A stretch of 64,000 bases of DNA, taken from positions 186,001 to 250,000 of the forward strand of contig NZ_JAKJHZ010000006.1 of assembly GCF_021648885.1 (NCBI RefSeq), read 5' to 3'. Made by a program: the position numbers and the translations under genes. The DNA comes from Nocardioides potassii. GTDB lineage: Bacteria > Actinomycetota > Actinomycetes > Propionibacteriales > Nocardioidaceae. A model generated the notes under the pieces. That model saw nothing but the letters and a program-made list of their open reading frames with translations, made no database searches and was not told the origin of the DNA. This document shows positions 1-7,824 of this stretch, piece by piece. The first letter of the stretch is position 1; every line of letters starts with the position of its first letter.

Positions 1-267
1 CACGTGCACCTCTGGTCGTTCTGCATCGGCGTCCGCAACGCCCTGGCCGGCATCGGCGGACTGGCCGGCCTCTGGGTCCTCCACTCCGGCGACGAGTCGA
101 CCGGCGTCACCGTGGTCGTCGTGTCGCTGCTCTACATGCTGATGTCTTCGCTCGCGATGGGCGTCGCCGACCTCCTCGGCTACTGGCGACCGCGGGGCGG
201 CAGCGTCCGCGGCACCGTTGCCTCGTCCGTGCTGCCCGCGGTCGCCCTGCTGGTGATCGCGGTCTGA
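1..267 (+). CDS. Small integral membrane protein, 5' end cut off by the window
   Basis: The reading frame is open from the first base, so the true start lies upstream; a GTG at base 4 is only one possible start. The visible 88 codons encode three hydrophobic stretches, roughly residues 9-25, 33-55 and 70-87, ending right after the last one, so the C terminus is at the membrane. No catalytic motif is visible and I do not recognise the family. Its stop is one base from the stop of the QueA-like gene on the opposite strand. Confidence 0.6.
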   Translation, partial: HVHLWSFCIGVRNALAGIGGLAGLWVLHSGDESTGVTVVVVSLLYMLMSSLAMGVADLLGYWRPRGGSVRGTVASSVLPAVALLVIAV

Positions 268-268
268 G

Positions 269-1318
269 TCACCGCCTCATCAGCAGCGCCGAGTCGCCGA
301 ACTCGTGCCAGAGGTAGCCCCCCGCAACTGCCGCGTCGTACGCCGCCTGGGTGAGGCGCTCGCCCGCGACCGCCTCGACGAGGAGCAGGTGCGACGCCAT
401 CGGGTCGTGCCAGCCGGTGATCAGACCGTCGATGACCTTGGGCGGCTGCTGCGGCGTGACCACGCGCGCCGTCCACCCCCTGCTCGCGACCACGTGCCTG
501 CCGAGCACCGCCGACTCGACGGCGCGGGTGGCCGTCGTGCCCACGGCGATCACGCGACCGCCGTTCTCGCGGGCGCCGTTGATGGTGCGTGCGCTGGTCG
601 GCGGGACCTCGAACCACTCCGGCCCCGGCGCCTCGCCCGCCTCCTGCGACGAGACACCGGTGTGCAGCGTGACGGGCGCGAACAGGACCCCCGCGGTGAC
701 GAGGCGGGCGACGAGCGCGTCGGTGAAGGGCCGGCCCGCCGAGGCCATCTCGGCGCTGCCGGGGTGACGGCCGAAGACGGTCTGATAGCTCTCGAGCGGG
801 TAGCGCCGGTCGAGGTAGCCGTAGGCGATCGGCCGTCCGTTCCAGTCGAGCTGGCGGTCGAGGTCGCCTCGCACCGACGCCCGCCAGAGGCGGTTGCCGA
901 CGCCGGTCGGCGAGGAGGCGGCGCCGGGCCAGGGCTCGCGGAGCGCGAGCCGGACGTCGCCCACCCGCAGCTGGTCGCCGGCATCTGCGTCGAGGATCGC
1001 GCGGGCTGCGTCGGGCGCGGTCCGCAGCTCGACCACGCGGTCGCCGTCCTCCAGCCGGTGGGCGACGTGCAGCACCACCGGCCGTCCGTCGAGCTCGGCG
1101 TCGACCTCGGCGGCGATGGTGGCGGAGGTGTTCACGACCAGTACGTCGCCCGCACCCAGGTGGTCAGGAAGGTCGCGGAAGCGTTCGTGCGAGATGCCGT
1201 CCGGGGTGCCGACGAGCAGCCGCACCTCGTCGCGGGCCAGGCCGCGCTCCTCCGCCGGCTGCGGCGCGAAGGCCGACGCGGCGAAGCGGGTGTGCGGGGT
1301 CTCGGTGAGCGCGGTCAT
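269..1318 (-). CDS. QueA-like S-adenosylmethionine:tRNA ribosyltransferase-isomerase family protein
   Basis: A 349-residue protein, the usual length of QueA, which transfers the ribosyl part of SAM to 7-aminomethyl-7-deazaguanine in tRNA to make epoxyqueuosine. Family landmarks are the N-terminal VVNTSATIAAEV region, the DRRYPLESYQTVFGRHPGS segment near residue 190 and the C-terminal GWHDPMASHLLLVEAVAG block. The normally conserved GSVAAPTAGLHF stretch is replaced by GSAEMASAGRPF and the usual HxMHxEWYEV segment is altered, so it is a divergent actinobacterial QueA-like protein. The ATG overlaps the stop of the upstream SDR gene by four bases (ATGA). No other queuosine gene is in the window, so the substrate is uncertain. 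Confidence 0.8.
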   Translation of the reverse strand: MTALTETPHTRFAASAFAPQPAEERGLARDEVRLLVGTPDGISHERFRDLPDHLGAGDVLVVNTSATIAAEVDAELDGRPVVLHVAHRLEDGDRVVELRTAPDAARAILDADAGDQLRVGDVRLALREPWPGAASSPTGVGNRLWRASVRGDLDRQLDWNGRPIAYGYLDRRYPLESYQTVFGRHPGSAEMASAGRPFTDALVARLVTAGVLFAPVTLHTGVSSQEAGEAPGPEWFEVPPTSARTINGARENGGRVIAVGTTATRAVESAVLGRHVVASRGWTARVVTPQQPPKVIDGLITGWHDPMASHLLLVEAVAGERLTQAAYDAAVAGGYLWHEFGDSALLMRR

Positions 1319-2001
1319 GCGAAGTCCTCCGCCCGGTAGCGGCCGGAGTCCGGCCTCTGGTCCAGGAGGGTGAGGATGCTCGGCACGACCGTCTCCGGAA
1401 GCGGCCGGTCGGAGATGTCCTCGCCAGGGAAGGCGTCCTGGTGCATCGCGGTGCGCATGTCGCCCGGGTCGACGGCGTACGCCGTCAGGCCGGTCTCGGC
1501 GCCGTACGTCAGCGTGACGTGGTCGAGCGCCGCCTTGCTCGCGCCGTAGAGCCCCCAGGTCTCGTAGTGGTTGACCGCGGCGTCCGAGCTGATCGAGAGC
1601 AGTACGCCGTCCGCGACCCGCAGCCACGGCAGGAGCAACGAGGTGAGGACCAGCGGTCCGCCGATGTTCGTGCGCCACATCTGCGTGAGGTCGGCAATGT
1701 CGACCCCGGACAGCTGCTTCATCGGCAGCGGGCCGAGCGTGCTGGCGTTGTGGACCAGCAGGTCGAGCCGTCCGTGGCGCTCCACCTCGATCCGCAGGTC
1801 TTCTCTATGGTCGCCATCCGTCAGGTCGCCGAGGATCGTCGTCACCCCGTCCGGCAGCTCGGCCTCCTTGAACTTCTCCGGGCTCCTGCCGTCGGTGATG
1901 ACGTGCCAGCCGTCGGCGGCGAGCGCCCTGGTCAGGGCCAGGCCGAGCCCGGCCGATCCCCCGGTGACGAGTGCCACCCGTGTCATGTAGTTGGTGTCCA
2001 T
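1315..2001 (-). CDS. SDR family NAD(P)-dependent oxidoreductase, SoxR-linked
   Basis: A 228-residue classical short-chain dehydrogenase. The N terminus has the nucleotide-binding pattern TGGSAGLG, followed by the VHNAS motif, a catalytic-type Ser in SISSDAA and the active-site pair YGASK. The ATG at 2001 is preferred to a TTG at 2016 because a promoter read from this strand (TTGAAC, 19-base spacer, AACGAT) would start transcription at or next to this ATG, giving a leaderless message. The gene is divergent from soxR and translationally coupled to the QueA-like gene. A role in redox stress is an inference from the regulator; the substrate is unknown. Confidence 0.85.
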   Translation of the reverse strand: MDTNYMTRVALVTGGSAGLGLALTRALAADGWHVITDGRSPEKFKEAELPDGVTTILGDLTDGDHREDLRIEVERHGRLDLLVHNASTLGPLPMKQLSGVDIADLTQMWRTNIGGPLVLTSLLLPWLRVADGVLLSISSDAAVNHYETWGLYGASKAALDHVTLTYGAETGLTAYAVDPGDMRTAMHQDAFPGEDISDRPLPETVVPSILTLLDQRPDSGRYRAEDFA

Positions 2002-2007
2002 GCCGCT

Positions 2008-2038
2008 ATCGTTCAAGTTGAAGTGAACTTGAGTTCAA
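2008..2038 (-). promoter_or_regulatory. MerR/SoxR-type promoter with operator in a 19-bp spacer
   Basis: Read on the minus strand, TTGAAC (2033-2038) and AACGAT (2008-2013) are separated by exactly 19 bases, the long spacing typical of MerR-family promoters. The spacer holds an inverted repeat, TCAAGTT-N6-AACTTGA at 2013-2032, which resembles the known SoxR box. Such promoters are silent until oxidised SoxR untwists the DNA. The expected start point coincides with the ATG of the SDR gene. Confidence 0.65.
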
Positions 2039-2041
2039 GGG

Positions 2042-2527
2042 GTGATTCCGGTGGATGCACGAGACCTGCTCCCGATGGGAGAGATCTCGCGCCGCAGCGG
2101 CTTCGCCGCGTCGGCGATCCGCTACTACGAGGCGGAGGGCCTGATCGAGGCGCACCGCTCCGGCGGCGGCCAGCGACGGTTCGAGCGCAGCGTCCTGCGC
2201 CGGCTCGCCTTCATCCGGGCGGCGTCCAACGTCGGACTGTCCATCGAGGAGATCCGCGACGAGCTGGGCCGGCTGCCCGGCAACCGCACCCCCACCAAGG
2301 CCGACTGGCACCGCATCTCCAAGCACTGGGGCGCCCGCCTGGACGAGCAGATCGCCGCCCTCCAGCGTCTGAAGAGCGGCCTCGACGGCTGCATCGGCTG
2401 CGGCTGCCTCAGCCTCCGCTCCTGCGCCTTCTCCAACGCCGGTGACTGGGCCGCCTCCCAGGGCCCCGGCGCCCAGCTCCTCCCCGACAGCCTGAGGAAG
2501 CCCCACCCGACGAAGCGCACCAGCTAG
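2042..2527 (+). CDS. soxR: Redox-sensing transcriptional activator SoxR (MerR family, 2Fe-2S)
   Basis: A 161-residue MerR-family protein. The N-terminal winged helix (about residues 12-80) contains SAIRYYEAEGLI; a dimerisation helix follows; and the C-terminal cluster ligands Cys117, Cys120, Cys122 and Cys128 give the CX2CXCX5C pattern diagnostic of SoxR. It senses redox-cycling compounds or oxidants through the iron-sulfur cluster. In actinobacteria SoxR usually controls a few oxidoreductase or monooxygenase genes rather than soxS; the divergent SDR/QueA-like pair is the evident target here. A GTG start at 2042 is used; GTG 2051 is an alternative. Confidence 0.93.
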   Translation: MIPVDARDLLPMGEISRRSGFAASAIRYYEAEGLIEAHRSGGGQRRFERSVLRRLAFIRAASNVGLSIEEIRDELGRLPGNRTPTKADWHRISKHWGARLDEQIAALQRLKSGLDGCIGCGCLSLRSCAFSNAGDWAASQGPGAQLLPDSLRKPHPTKRTS

Positions 2528-2531
2528 TCGC

Positions 2532-2618
2532 TGGTTGAGGTGCGAGGAGCGCTAGCGACGAGCCTCGAAACCCGCGATCACCGTGGTTTCGAGGCTCGCT
2601 GCGCTCGCACCTCAACCA
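2532..2618. repeat. Dispersed palindrome family A, copy 1
   Basis: An 87-bp imperfect palindrome. The outer arms TGGTTGAGGTGCGAG (2532-2546) and CTCGCACCTCAACCA (2604-2618) pair perfectly over 15 bp, and the inner arms GAGCCTCGAAACC (2560-2572) and GGTTTCGAGGCTC (2585-2597) pair over 13 bp. It lies between the converging soxR and VOC genes and contains the VOC stop codon. It can act as a bidirectional terminator, but the same sequence recurs at 40561-40653 and, as a half copy, at 37686-37720, so it is a dispersed element. Confidence 0.9.
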
Positions 2619-3010
2619 CCGTCGGACAGCGTGAACAACGTCAGCTGCATCCCGTCCGGCGCAGCGACCCGCGCGTTCCGGTCACCCCAGGGCGTCAGTA
2701 CGGCGTCCGCGACCGCCGTCGCCCCGGCATCCACCAGCGACGCCGCCACGGCGTCGGCGTCCGGCACCTGCAGCGCGAACCGCACCTTCCCCGAGACCCG
2801 CCGCCCGACCTCGAGGTCGTCGACCATCGCGGCCTGCGCCTCGTCGAACAGCTCGAGCGTCGCTCGACCCGCGTCGAGCAGCAGCACCCGCCCCTGGTCG
2901 CCGCTCCAGTCCGCCACCTCGGGCAGGCCGAGCGCGTCGCGGTAGAGGCGTACGGCGGCTTCGAAGTCGTCGACGGTCAGCGTGATCCGGAGCTCCTGGA
3001 CGTCAGTCAT
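2612..3010 (-). CDS. VOC (glyoxalase/bleomycin-resistance) family protein
   Basis: A 132-residue protein with the two-module VOC fold: ITLTVDDFEAAVRLYRDALGLPE at the start and the second module beginning around KVRFALQVPDADAVAASL. VOC members bind a metal and act as isomerases, dioxygenases or drug-binding proteins; the substrate cannot be told. The ATG at 3010 is chosen because the fold begins right after it. The stop codon lies within palindrome copy 1. Confidence 0.8.
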   Translation of the reverse strand: MTDVQELRITLTVDDFEAAVRLYRDALGLPEVADWSGDQGRVLLLDAGRATLELFDEAQAAMVDDLEVGRRVSGKVRFALQVPDADAVAASLVDAGATAVADAVLTPWGDRNARVAAPDGMQLTLFTLSDGG

Positions 3011-3043
3011 GCCCCGATCGTCGCGGCTCCAGTGCACCTGAGG

Positions 3044-3232
3044 TCAAGGGCGGTCTGCGCGACGCTTCCCCGCGACCGGCTTCCCCTTGTACCCGGACTC
3101 CGAGCGCTGGCGGGGGATGTGGACCGAGGGCAGCGTGGGCATGCCTCGGTACCCCTCCGCGCGGCGGAGCGCCCACAGGATGAAGACGATCACGGCCGCG
3201 ATGAGGAGCCACAACACGACCATCCAGTCCAT
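3044..3232 (-). CDS. Small single-pass membrane protein (62 aa)
   Basis: The product begins MDWMVVLWLLIAAVIVFILW, a clear N-terminal membrane helix of about 18 residues, followed by a basic, proline-rich cytoplasmic tail of about 40 residues ending KRRADRP. The ATG at 3232 was preferred over upstream in-frame codons because the hydrophobic segment starts there. Function unknown; it is transcribed toward the VOC gene, 33 bases away. Confidence 0.5.
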   Translation of the reverse strand: MDWMVVLWLLIAAVIVFILWALRRAEGYRGMPTLPSVHIPRQRSESGYKGKPVAGKRRADRP

Positions 3233-3393
3233 GAACCGCCCTCTCCGGCCCGGAACTTTACTGAAGCCGTGACAGGTGATCTGGACTGGACCAGACCGCG
3301 ATACAGCCTTGTGCTGGACAATCATCCGAAAGTGCGTTGGCCGACGCCCCGTGCGAGCGATCAGTGGTCACCGACGCACCCCGAGGAGCTCCG

Positions 3394-4476
3394 TTGACCG
3401 CACCGCACCCGCTGCCCGACCACGACGACCTGTGGTCGTCCGCGCAGCGTGCCCGGGTCGTACGGCTGTGCGTGGCTGTCGTCGGTCCGGCTGCGGCAGA
3501 GGACGTGGCGCAGGAGGCCCTCCTCGAGGCCTGGCGGCAGCGGCACAAGCTCGTCGACGCGTCGGGCGCCGACGCGTGGCTGCGTGCGATCGCCCGCAAC
3601 GTCTGCCGACGCCACCTGCGGAGCGCCGGCGCCGACCGGACGACGGCGACCGAGAACGTGCCCGACCGCCGGCACGACGATGACGACCCGCTCGAGCGCG
3701 AGGAGGTCGTCGACCTGCTCGACCGTGCGCTGGGCAGGCTCCCCGAAGCGACCCGTACCGCTCTCGTCGGCCACTACGTCGAGGAGCTCAGCCACGCCGA
3801 GATCGCCGGCCGCCTGGGCACGAGCGCGGATGCGGTCTCGATGCGCATCACTCGCGGACGCCGACAGCTGCAGCACCTCCTCGAGGGCGAGGGATGGTCC
3901 GAGGAGTCGGGCTGGCGGCACACGCGGCTCAGCTGCGCCGACTGTGGACGCCCCGCCATCGAGATGCGCCACGACGAGAGCGAGGTCGCGTTCCGCTGCC
4001 GGTGGTGCGACGGCGGTGAGCTCTCCTCGCGCCTCGACCTACGCGCGCCGACCTACGCCGACCTCGTCGGGCACCTGCAGCGCCCGACGGCCATCCAGTC
4101 CCGCCTGACCGACTGGACTCGCACCTACTGGACGTCGGACGAGCGCCACTGCGTTCGCTGCGGAGCGGGTGTCAGCAAGCAGCGGTACGACAAGGAGGCC
4201 GGCCCGTGGGAGAAGGCCACCGGCTGGCTCGCCCACTGCGACGGGTGCGGCGAGGCGGTCAGCAGCTCGGTCTCCGGTCTGGTGCTCTCGCTCAGCGAGG
4301 TCCGCGAGGCCCGCCGCCGGGAGCCCAGGCTGAGGAGCCTGCCGGTGCGCGACGTCGTACGGGACGGGCAGCCCGCCAAGGTCGTCGCCCTCGGCGACAG
4401 TGACGGCACGCCCCGCGTCGCGGTCGTCGTACGCGAGCACGACCTCCGCATCCTCCACGTCGACACCCCGACGTAG
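3394..4476 (+). CDS. ECF-type RNA polymerase sigma factor with C-terminal zinc-ribbon extension
   Basis: A 360-residue protein. Residues about 1-160 are an ECF sigma factor: region 2 contains AAAEDVAQEALLEAWRQ and AWLRAIARNVCRRH, and region 4 contains LGRLPEATRTALVGHYVEELSHAEIAGRLG. The remaining 200 residues are an added domain with two cysteine-paired modules, CADC...CRWC and CVRCG...CDGCG, which look like zinc ribbons and may sense redox state or metal. The TTG at 3394 is chosen because GAGGAG lies five bases upstream. The MFS gene begins two bases after the stop, so the two are probably one transcript. Confidence 0.85.
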   Translation: MTAPHPLPDHDDLWSSAQRARVVRLCVAVVGPAAAEDVAQEALLEAWRQRHKLVDASGADAWLRAIARNVCRRHLRSAGADRTTATENVPDRRHDDDDPLEREEVVDLLDRALGRLPEATRTALVGHYVEELSHAEIAGRLGTSADAVSMRITRGRRQLQHLLEGEGWSEESGWRHTRLSCADCGRPAIEMRHDESEVAFRCRWCDGGELSSRLDLRAPTYADLVGHLQRPTAIQSRLTDWTRTYWTSDERHCVRCGAGVSKQRYDKEAGPWEKATGWLAHCDGCGEAVSSSVSGLVLSLSEVREARRREPRLRSLPVRDVVRDGQPAKVVALGDSDGTPRVAVVVREHDLRILHVDTPT

Positions 4477-4478
4477 CC

Positions 4479-5687
4479 GTGATCGCCGTCCTCCGACGGC
4501 GCGACTTCGGCCTCCTGTGGCTCGCCGGCCTGGTGTCGGTGGCGGGCGACTGGGTGCTGATGACCGCGCTGCCCTACGTCGTCTACGACCGCACCGGCTC
4601 CGTCCTCGCGACGGCCGGCATGGTCGCCGCACAGCTCGCGCCGTCGATCGTGCTGAGCTCGTTCGCCGGTGTCTTCGTCGACCGGTGGGACCGCCGCCGC
4701 GTCCTCGTTGTCACCAACGTCCTGCAGGGGCTGGCGGTCACCGCGCTCCTGCTGGTCGGCGACGGCAGCCTCTGGATCGTGTACGCCGTCGCTGCCGCGC
4801 AGTCGGCGTTCGCGTCGTTCTCCCAACCGGCGGAGGCCGCCCTGCTCCCGACGCTCGTGCGGGAGGAGCAGCTGGTGGCGGCCAACGCGCTGAACGTGCT
4901 GAACAACCGGCTCGGCCGGTTGGGCGGCGTGCCGCTCGGGGCCGTCTTGCTCGCCACCTTTGGCCTGTCACTGGTGGTCGTCGTCGACGCCGTGTCCTTC
5001 CTCGTCGCGGCCGCACTCGTGGCCGCGATGCGGCACCGGGACCAGCCACATCTCGAGGAAGGCGACGCGACGAGAGCCTTCGCCCGCTTCTGGTCCGAGT
5101 GGATCGCCGGGCTCCGCATCGTCCGGGAGGACCAGACGATCGCGGTCCTGTTCGTCGTCCTCGGGCTGATGACCTTCGGCGGCACGATGCTCGACCCGCT
5201 GTTCGCCCCCTGGATCCGCGACATCCTCGGCCAGGGCGTCGACGCCGTCGCGATCCTCACGGTGACGTCGTCGCTCGCCGGGGTCGCCGGGTCGCTGGTC
5301 GTCGGGTCGGTGGGCGCCCGGCTGAGCAGCCGCGCCCTGATGGGCTGGGGCTCGGTGATCGCCGGCGGGCTCCTGCTCGCGAAGTTCAACGTCCCGTCGC
5401 TGTGGGTGGCGGTCGCCCTGTCCGCGGTCGGCGGCATCACCGCGGTGGCGTCCTCGGTCGGCGTCGAGACCCTCGCCCAGGAACGTACGCCCGAGCACGT
5501 CCGCGGAAGGGTCTTCGGCTCGCTCCAGGCGACGGTCTGGCTGATGAGCCTGCTCGGAGCGGTCGTGGGTGGCCTGGTCGGTGAGCTCGTCGGACTGCTC
5601 CCCGCGCTCGACCTCGCGGCGGCCCTCGTCCTGCTGTCGGGCGTCGTCGTACTCGCACTGGTGAGAGATGCGGGCCACAGTGCGTGA
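4479..5687 (+). CDS. MFS transporter, drug-exporter type
   Basis: A 402-residue polytopic protein with about twelve hydrophobic segments. The start LRRRDFGLLWLAGLVSVAGDWV and the loop motif FAGVFVDRWDRRRVLV between helices 2 and 3 are typical of the MFS_3/macrolide-efflux-like group. It likely exports a small hydrophobic compound by proton antiport. The GTG start is two bases after the sigma-factor stop; co-expression suggests that the sigma factor controls an efflux response. The substrate is unknown. Confidence 0.85.
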   Translation: MIAVLRRRDFGLLWLAGLVSVAGDWVLMTALPYVVYDRTGSVLATAGMVAAQLAPSIVLSSFAGVFVDRWDRRRVLVVTNVLQGLAVTALLLVGDGSLWIVYAVAAAQSAFASFSQPAEAALLPTLVREEQLVAANALNVLNNRLGRLGGVPLGAVLLATFGLSLVVVVDAVSFLVAAALVAAMRHRDQPHLEEGDATRAFARFWSEWIAGLRIVREDQTIAVLFVVLGLMTFGGTMLDPLFAPWIRDILGQGVDAVAILTVTSSLAGVAGSLVVGSVGARLSSRALMGWGSVIAGGLLLAKFNVPSLWVAVALSAVGGITAVASSVGVETLAQERTPEHVRGRVFGSLQATVWLMSLLGAVVGGLVGELVGLLPALDLAAALVLLSGVVVLALVRDAGHSA

Positions 5688-5785
5688 ACGTATGTGCACC
5701 GCTGTCGGGGGTACCGAGCCGTCGCACACCCCGTGCGCCGCGCTCAAGACGATGGGCCGCTGTCAGCAAGCAAGCAGGAGCTCAC

Positions 5786-5914
5786 ATGTCCACGACCTAC
5801 GGCCGGCACTCCCGGACCGACACGACGGGCGCCACGACCTTCGAGCGGCTCAGCTCGATGGTCGTCGCCCTCGCCACGATGTTCGCGGGCGGCGACGGCC
5901 GCCACGCCCGGTGA
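5786..5914 (+). CDS. Tiny ORF 1 of a coupled pair (42 aa)
   Basis: Begins at an ATG seven bases after AGGAG, a good ribosome-binding site. The peptide starts MSTTYGRHSRTDTTGATTFE and continues into a short hydrophobic or amphipathic stretch, SSMVVALATMFAGG. No family is recognised. Its stop overlaps the GTG of the next small ORF (GTGA), and a 12-bp terminator stem follows the pair, which argues that both are translated. It lies downstream of the MFS gene. Confidence 0.4.
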   Translation: MSTTYGRHSRTDTTGATTFERLSSMVVALATMFAGGDGRHAR

Positions 5915-6021
5915 CCCCGATGTACGTCCGGTCGCTCGCCCAGGTCTTCGGCATGCTCAGCGCTGCCGTCGCCCAGGCGGCCGCGTCCGTGATCCCTGTC
6001 CCGCGGCGCCCGCAGCACTAG
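5911..6021 (+). CDS. Tiny ORF 2 of a coupled pair (36 aa)
   Basis: Starts at a GTG overlapping the preceding stop by four bases. The peptide has a hydrophobic/amphipathic core, VRSLAQVFGMLSAAVAQAAA, followed by a proline/arginine-rich tail ending PVPRRPQH. Like its partner, it could be a membrane-active or regulatory micropeptide, but there is no family evidence. The perfect terminator starts 17 bases after its stop. Confidence 0.35.
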   Translation: MTPMYVRSLAQVFGMLSAAVAQAAASVIPVPRRPQH

Positions 6022-6037
6022 CACCGCGGCACGACCC

Positions 6038-6072
6038 GACCGCCCCGGCACTCACGCAGAGCCGGGGCGGTC
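6038..6072 (+). terminator. Strong stem-loop terminator after the tiny ORFs
   Basis: GACCGCCCCGGC (6038-6049) and GCCGGGGCGGTC (6061-6072) form a perfect 12-bp GC-rich stem with an 11-base loop. No U tract follows, as is common in actinobacterial terminators. It would close the sigma/MFS/small-ORF transcription unit before the next promoter. Confidence 0.75.
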
Positions 6073-6186
6073 GCACGTCCGGGTCCAGACGGAAAACCGG
6101 ACGGACACTGGTCTCGACCACCCTGTTCGACCGCCTCCCCCGCGCGTAGCGTCCCCAGCGGACGACACCCGAGCGGGGAGGTGCCG

Positions 6187-7824
6187 ATGGCGAAGCCCGC
6201 CATCCTTGCTGTCGACGACGACGTGGCAGTGGTGGGAGCCGTCGTGCGCGACCTGCGCCAGCAGTACGGCGCCGACTACCGCATCCTGCGCGCCACCTCC
6301 GGGCCGGAGGCGCTCGAGATCCTCGCCGACCAGCTGCTCAAGGACCGCCCGGTCGCCGCCGTCGTGAGTGACCAGCGGATGCCCGGCATGTCGGGCATCG
6401 AGGTGCTGCGGCAGGTGCGCGAGCAGTCGCCCGAGACCAAGCTCCTGCTGCTGACGGCGTACGCCGACACCGACGTCGCGATCCAGGCGATCAACGACAT
6501 CGCGCTCGACTACTACCTGATGAAACCGTGGGACCCGCCGGAGGACCGGCTCTACCCCGCGCTCGACGACCTGCTGCGCGACTGGGCGCACGCCAACCCC
6601 GACCGCGACTCCGAGGTGCGCGTCGTCGGTCACCGCTGGTCAGACCGGACCCACGAGGTCAAGACGTTCCTCACCCACAACCACGTCCCCTACCGCTGGC
6701 TCGAGGTCGACTCCTCCGACGAGGCGACACGGCTGCTGGAGGTCGCCGGCGACGGCGAGCTCCCCGTCGTGGCGCTGCCCGACGGGTCGGTGCTCCGCTC
6801 GCCCACCTCCGCCGAGCTCGCCACCGCGCTCGGCCTCAGCACCCAGGCGACCAAGCCGCTCTACGACCTCTGCGTCGTCGGCGCCGGGCCTGCGGGCCTC
6901 GCGGCCGCGGTCTACGCCGCCTCCGAGGGGCTGCAGGTCGTCGTCGTGGAGCGCGACGCACCGGGCGGCCAGGCCGGGCAGAGCGCGTCGATCGAGAACT
7001 ACCTCGGCTTCCCCAAGGGCCTTTCCGGCGCCGACCTCACGCACCGCGCGGTGGCGCAGGCGTCGAGGTTCGGCGCGGAGATGGTGCTCGCGCGCGACGT
7101 CGTCGGCTTCGAGACGCGCGGCCCCGTGCGCGCGGTGCTGCTGGAGGGTTCGGCCGACATCGAGGCCCGCGCGGTCCTGGTGGCCAGCGGGGTGTCGTAC
7201 CGCCGTCTCGACGCCCCCGGCCTCGACGACTTCGTCGGACGCGGCATCTACTACGGCGCCAGCGCCAGCGAGGCGACGCAGACGGTCGGGGAGGACGTGT
7301 ACGTCGTCGGCGCGGCCAACTCGGCCGGGCAGGCCGTGCTCAACTTCGCCCGCTATGCCAAGAAGGTCGTGCTGGTGGTGCGCGGGACGTCGCTCGAGGC
7401 GTCGATGTCGCAGTACCTCGTCACCCGCATCCTCGCCACGCCCAACGTCGAGGTGCGGCTGCAGACCGAGATCGTCGGCACCCGCGGCGACGGGCACCTC
7501 GAGGGCATCACGCTGTGCTCGGCCGGTCATGCCGGGGAGGCCGACACCAGCTCGGTCTACATCTTCATCGGCGCGGCCCCGCGGACGTCGTGGCTGGGCT
7601 CGTCGGTGGCCCGCGACGAGAAGGGCTTCGTGCTGACGGGGCCCGACCTGCCGTCCGACATCACGTGGCCGCTGGAGCGCAGCCCGTTCGCGCTGGAGAC
7701 CAGCGTGCCGGGCGTCTTCGCCGCGGGCGACGTGCGCCGCGACTCGATGAAGCGCGTCGCGTCCGCCGTCGGCGAGGGCGCGATGTCGGTGTACCTGGTC
7801 CACCGCTACCTGGCGGCGACATGA
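6187..7824 (+). CDS. Response-regulator receiver fused to thioredoxin-reductase-like FAD oxidoreductase
   Basis: A 545-residue fusion. Residues 1-125 are a receiver with acidic pocket Asp10-12, phosphoacceptor Asp62 (SDQRMPG), Thr90 and Lys113. A linker of about 100 residues includes a glutaredoxin/thioredoxin-like stretch. From about residue 223 there is a TrxR-type flavoprotein (VVGAGPAGLAAAVYAA; second Rossmann VVGAANSAGQA; C-terminal GVFAAGDVR). The redox-active CATC of thioredoxin reductase is replaced by GASAS near residue 357, so it cannot use the usual dithiol. GGGGAGG lies five bases before the ATG. It overlaps the kinase gene by four bases, so the kinase probably phosphorylates the receiver. 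Confidence 0.88.
   Translation: MAKPAILAVDDDVAVVGAVVRDLRQQYGADYRILRATSGPEALEILADQLLKDRPVAAVVSDQRMPGMSGIEVLRQVREQSPETKLLLLTAYADTDVAIQAINDIALDYYLMKPWDPPEDRLYPALDDLLRDWAHANPDRDSEVRVVGHRWSDRTHEVKTFLTHNHVPYRWLEVDSSDEATRLLEVAGDGELPVVALPDGSVLRSPTSAELATALGLSTQATKPLYDLCVVGAGPAGLAAAVYAASEGLQVVVVERDAPGGQAGQSASIENYLGFPKGLSGADLTHRAVAQASRFGAEMVLARDVVGFETRGPVRAVLLEGSADIEARAVLVASGVSYRRLDAPGLDDFVGRGIYYGASASEATQTVGEDVYVVGAANSAGQAVLNFARYAKKVVLVVRGTSLEASMSQYLVTRILATPNVEVRLQTEIVGTRGDGHLEGITLCSAGHAGEADTSSVYIFIGAAPRTSWLGSSVARDEKGFVLTGPDLPSDITWPLERSPFALETSVPGVFAAGDVRRDSMKRVASAVGEGAMSVYLVHRYLAAT

Noticed and set aside
305..1339. Long plus-strand frame opposite the QueA-like gene
   Set aside because: High-GC antisense frame; the minus strand gives a clear QueA-like protein.
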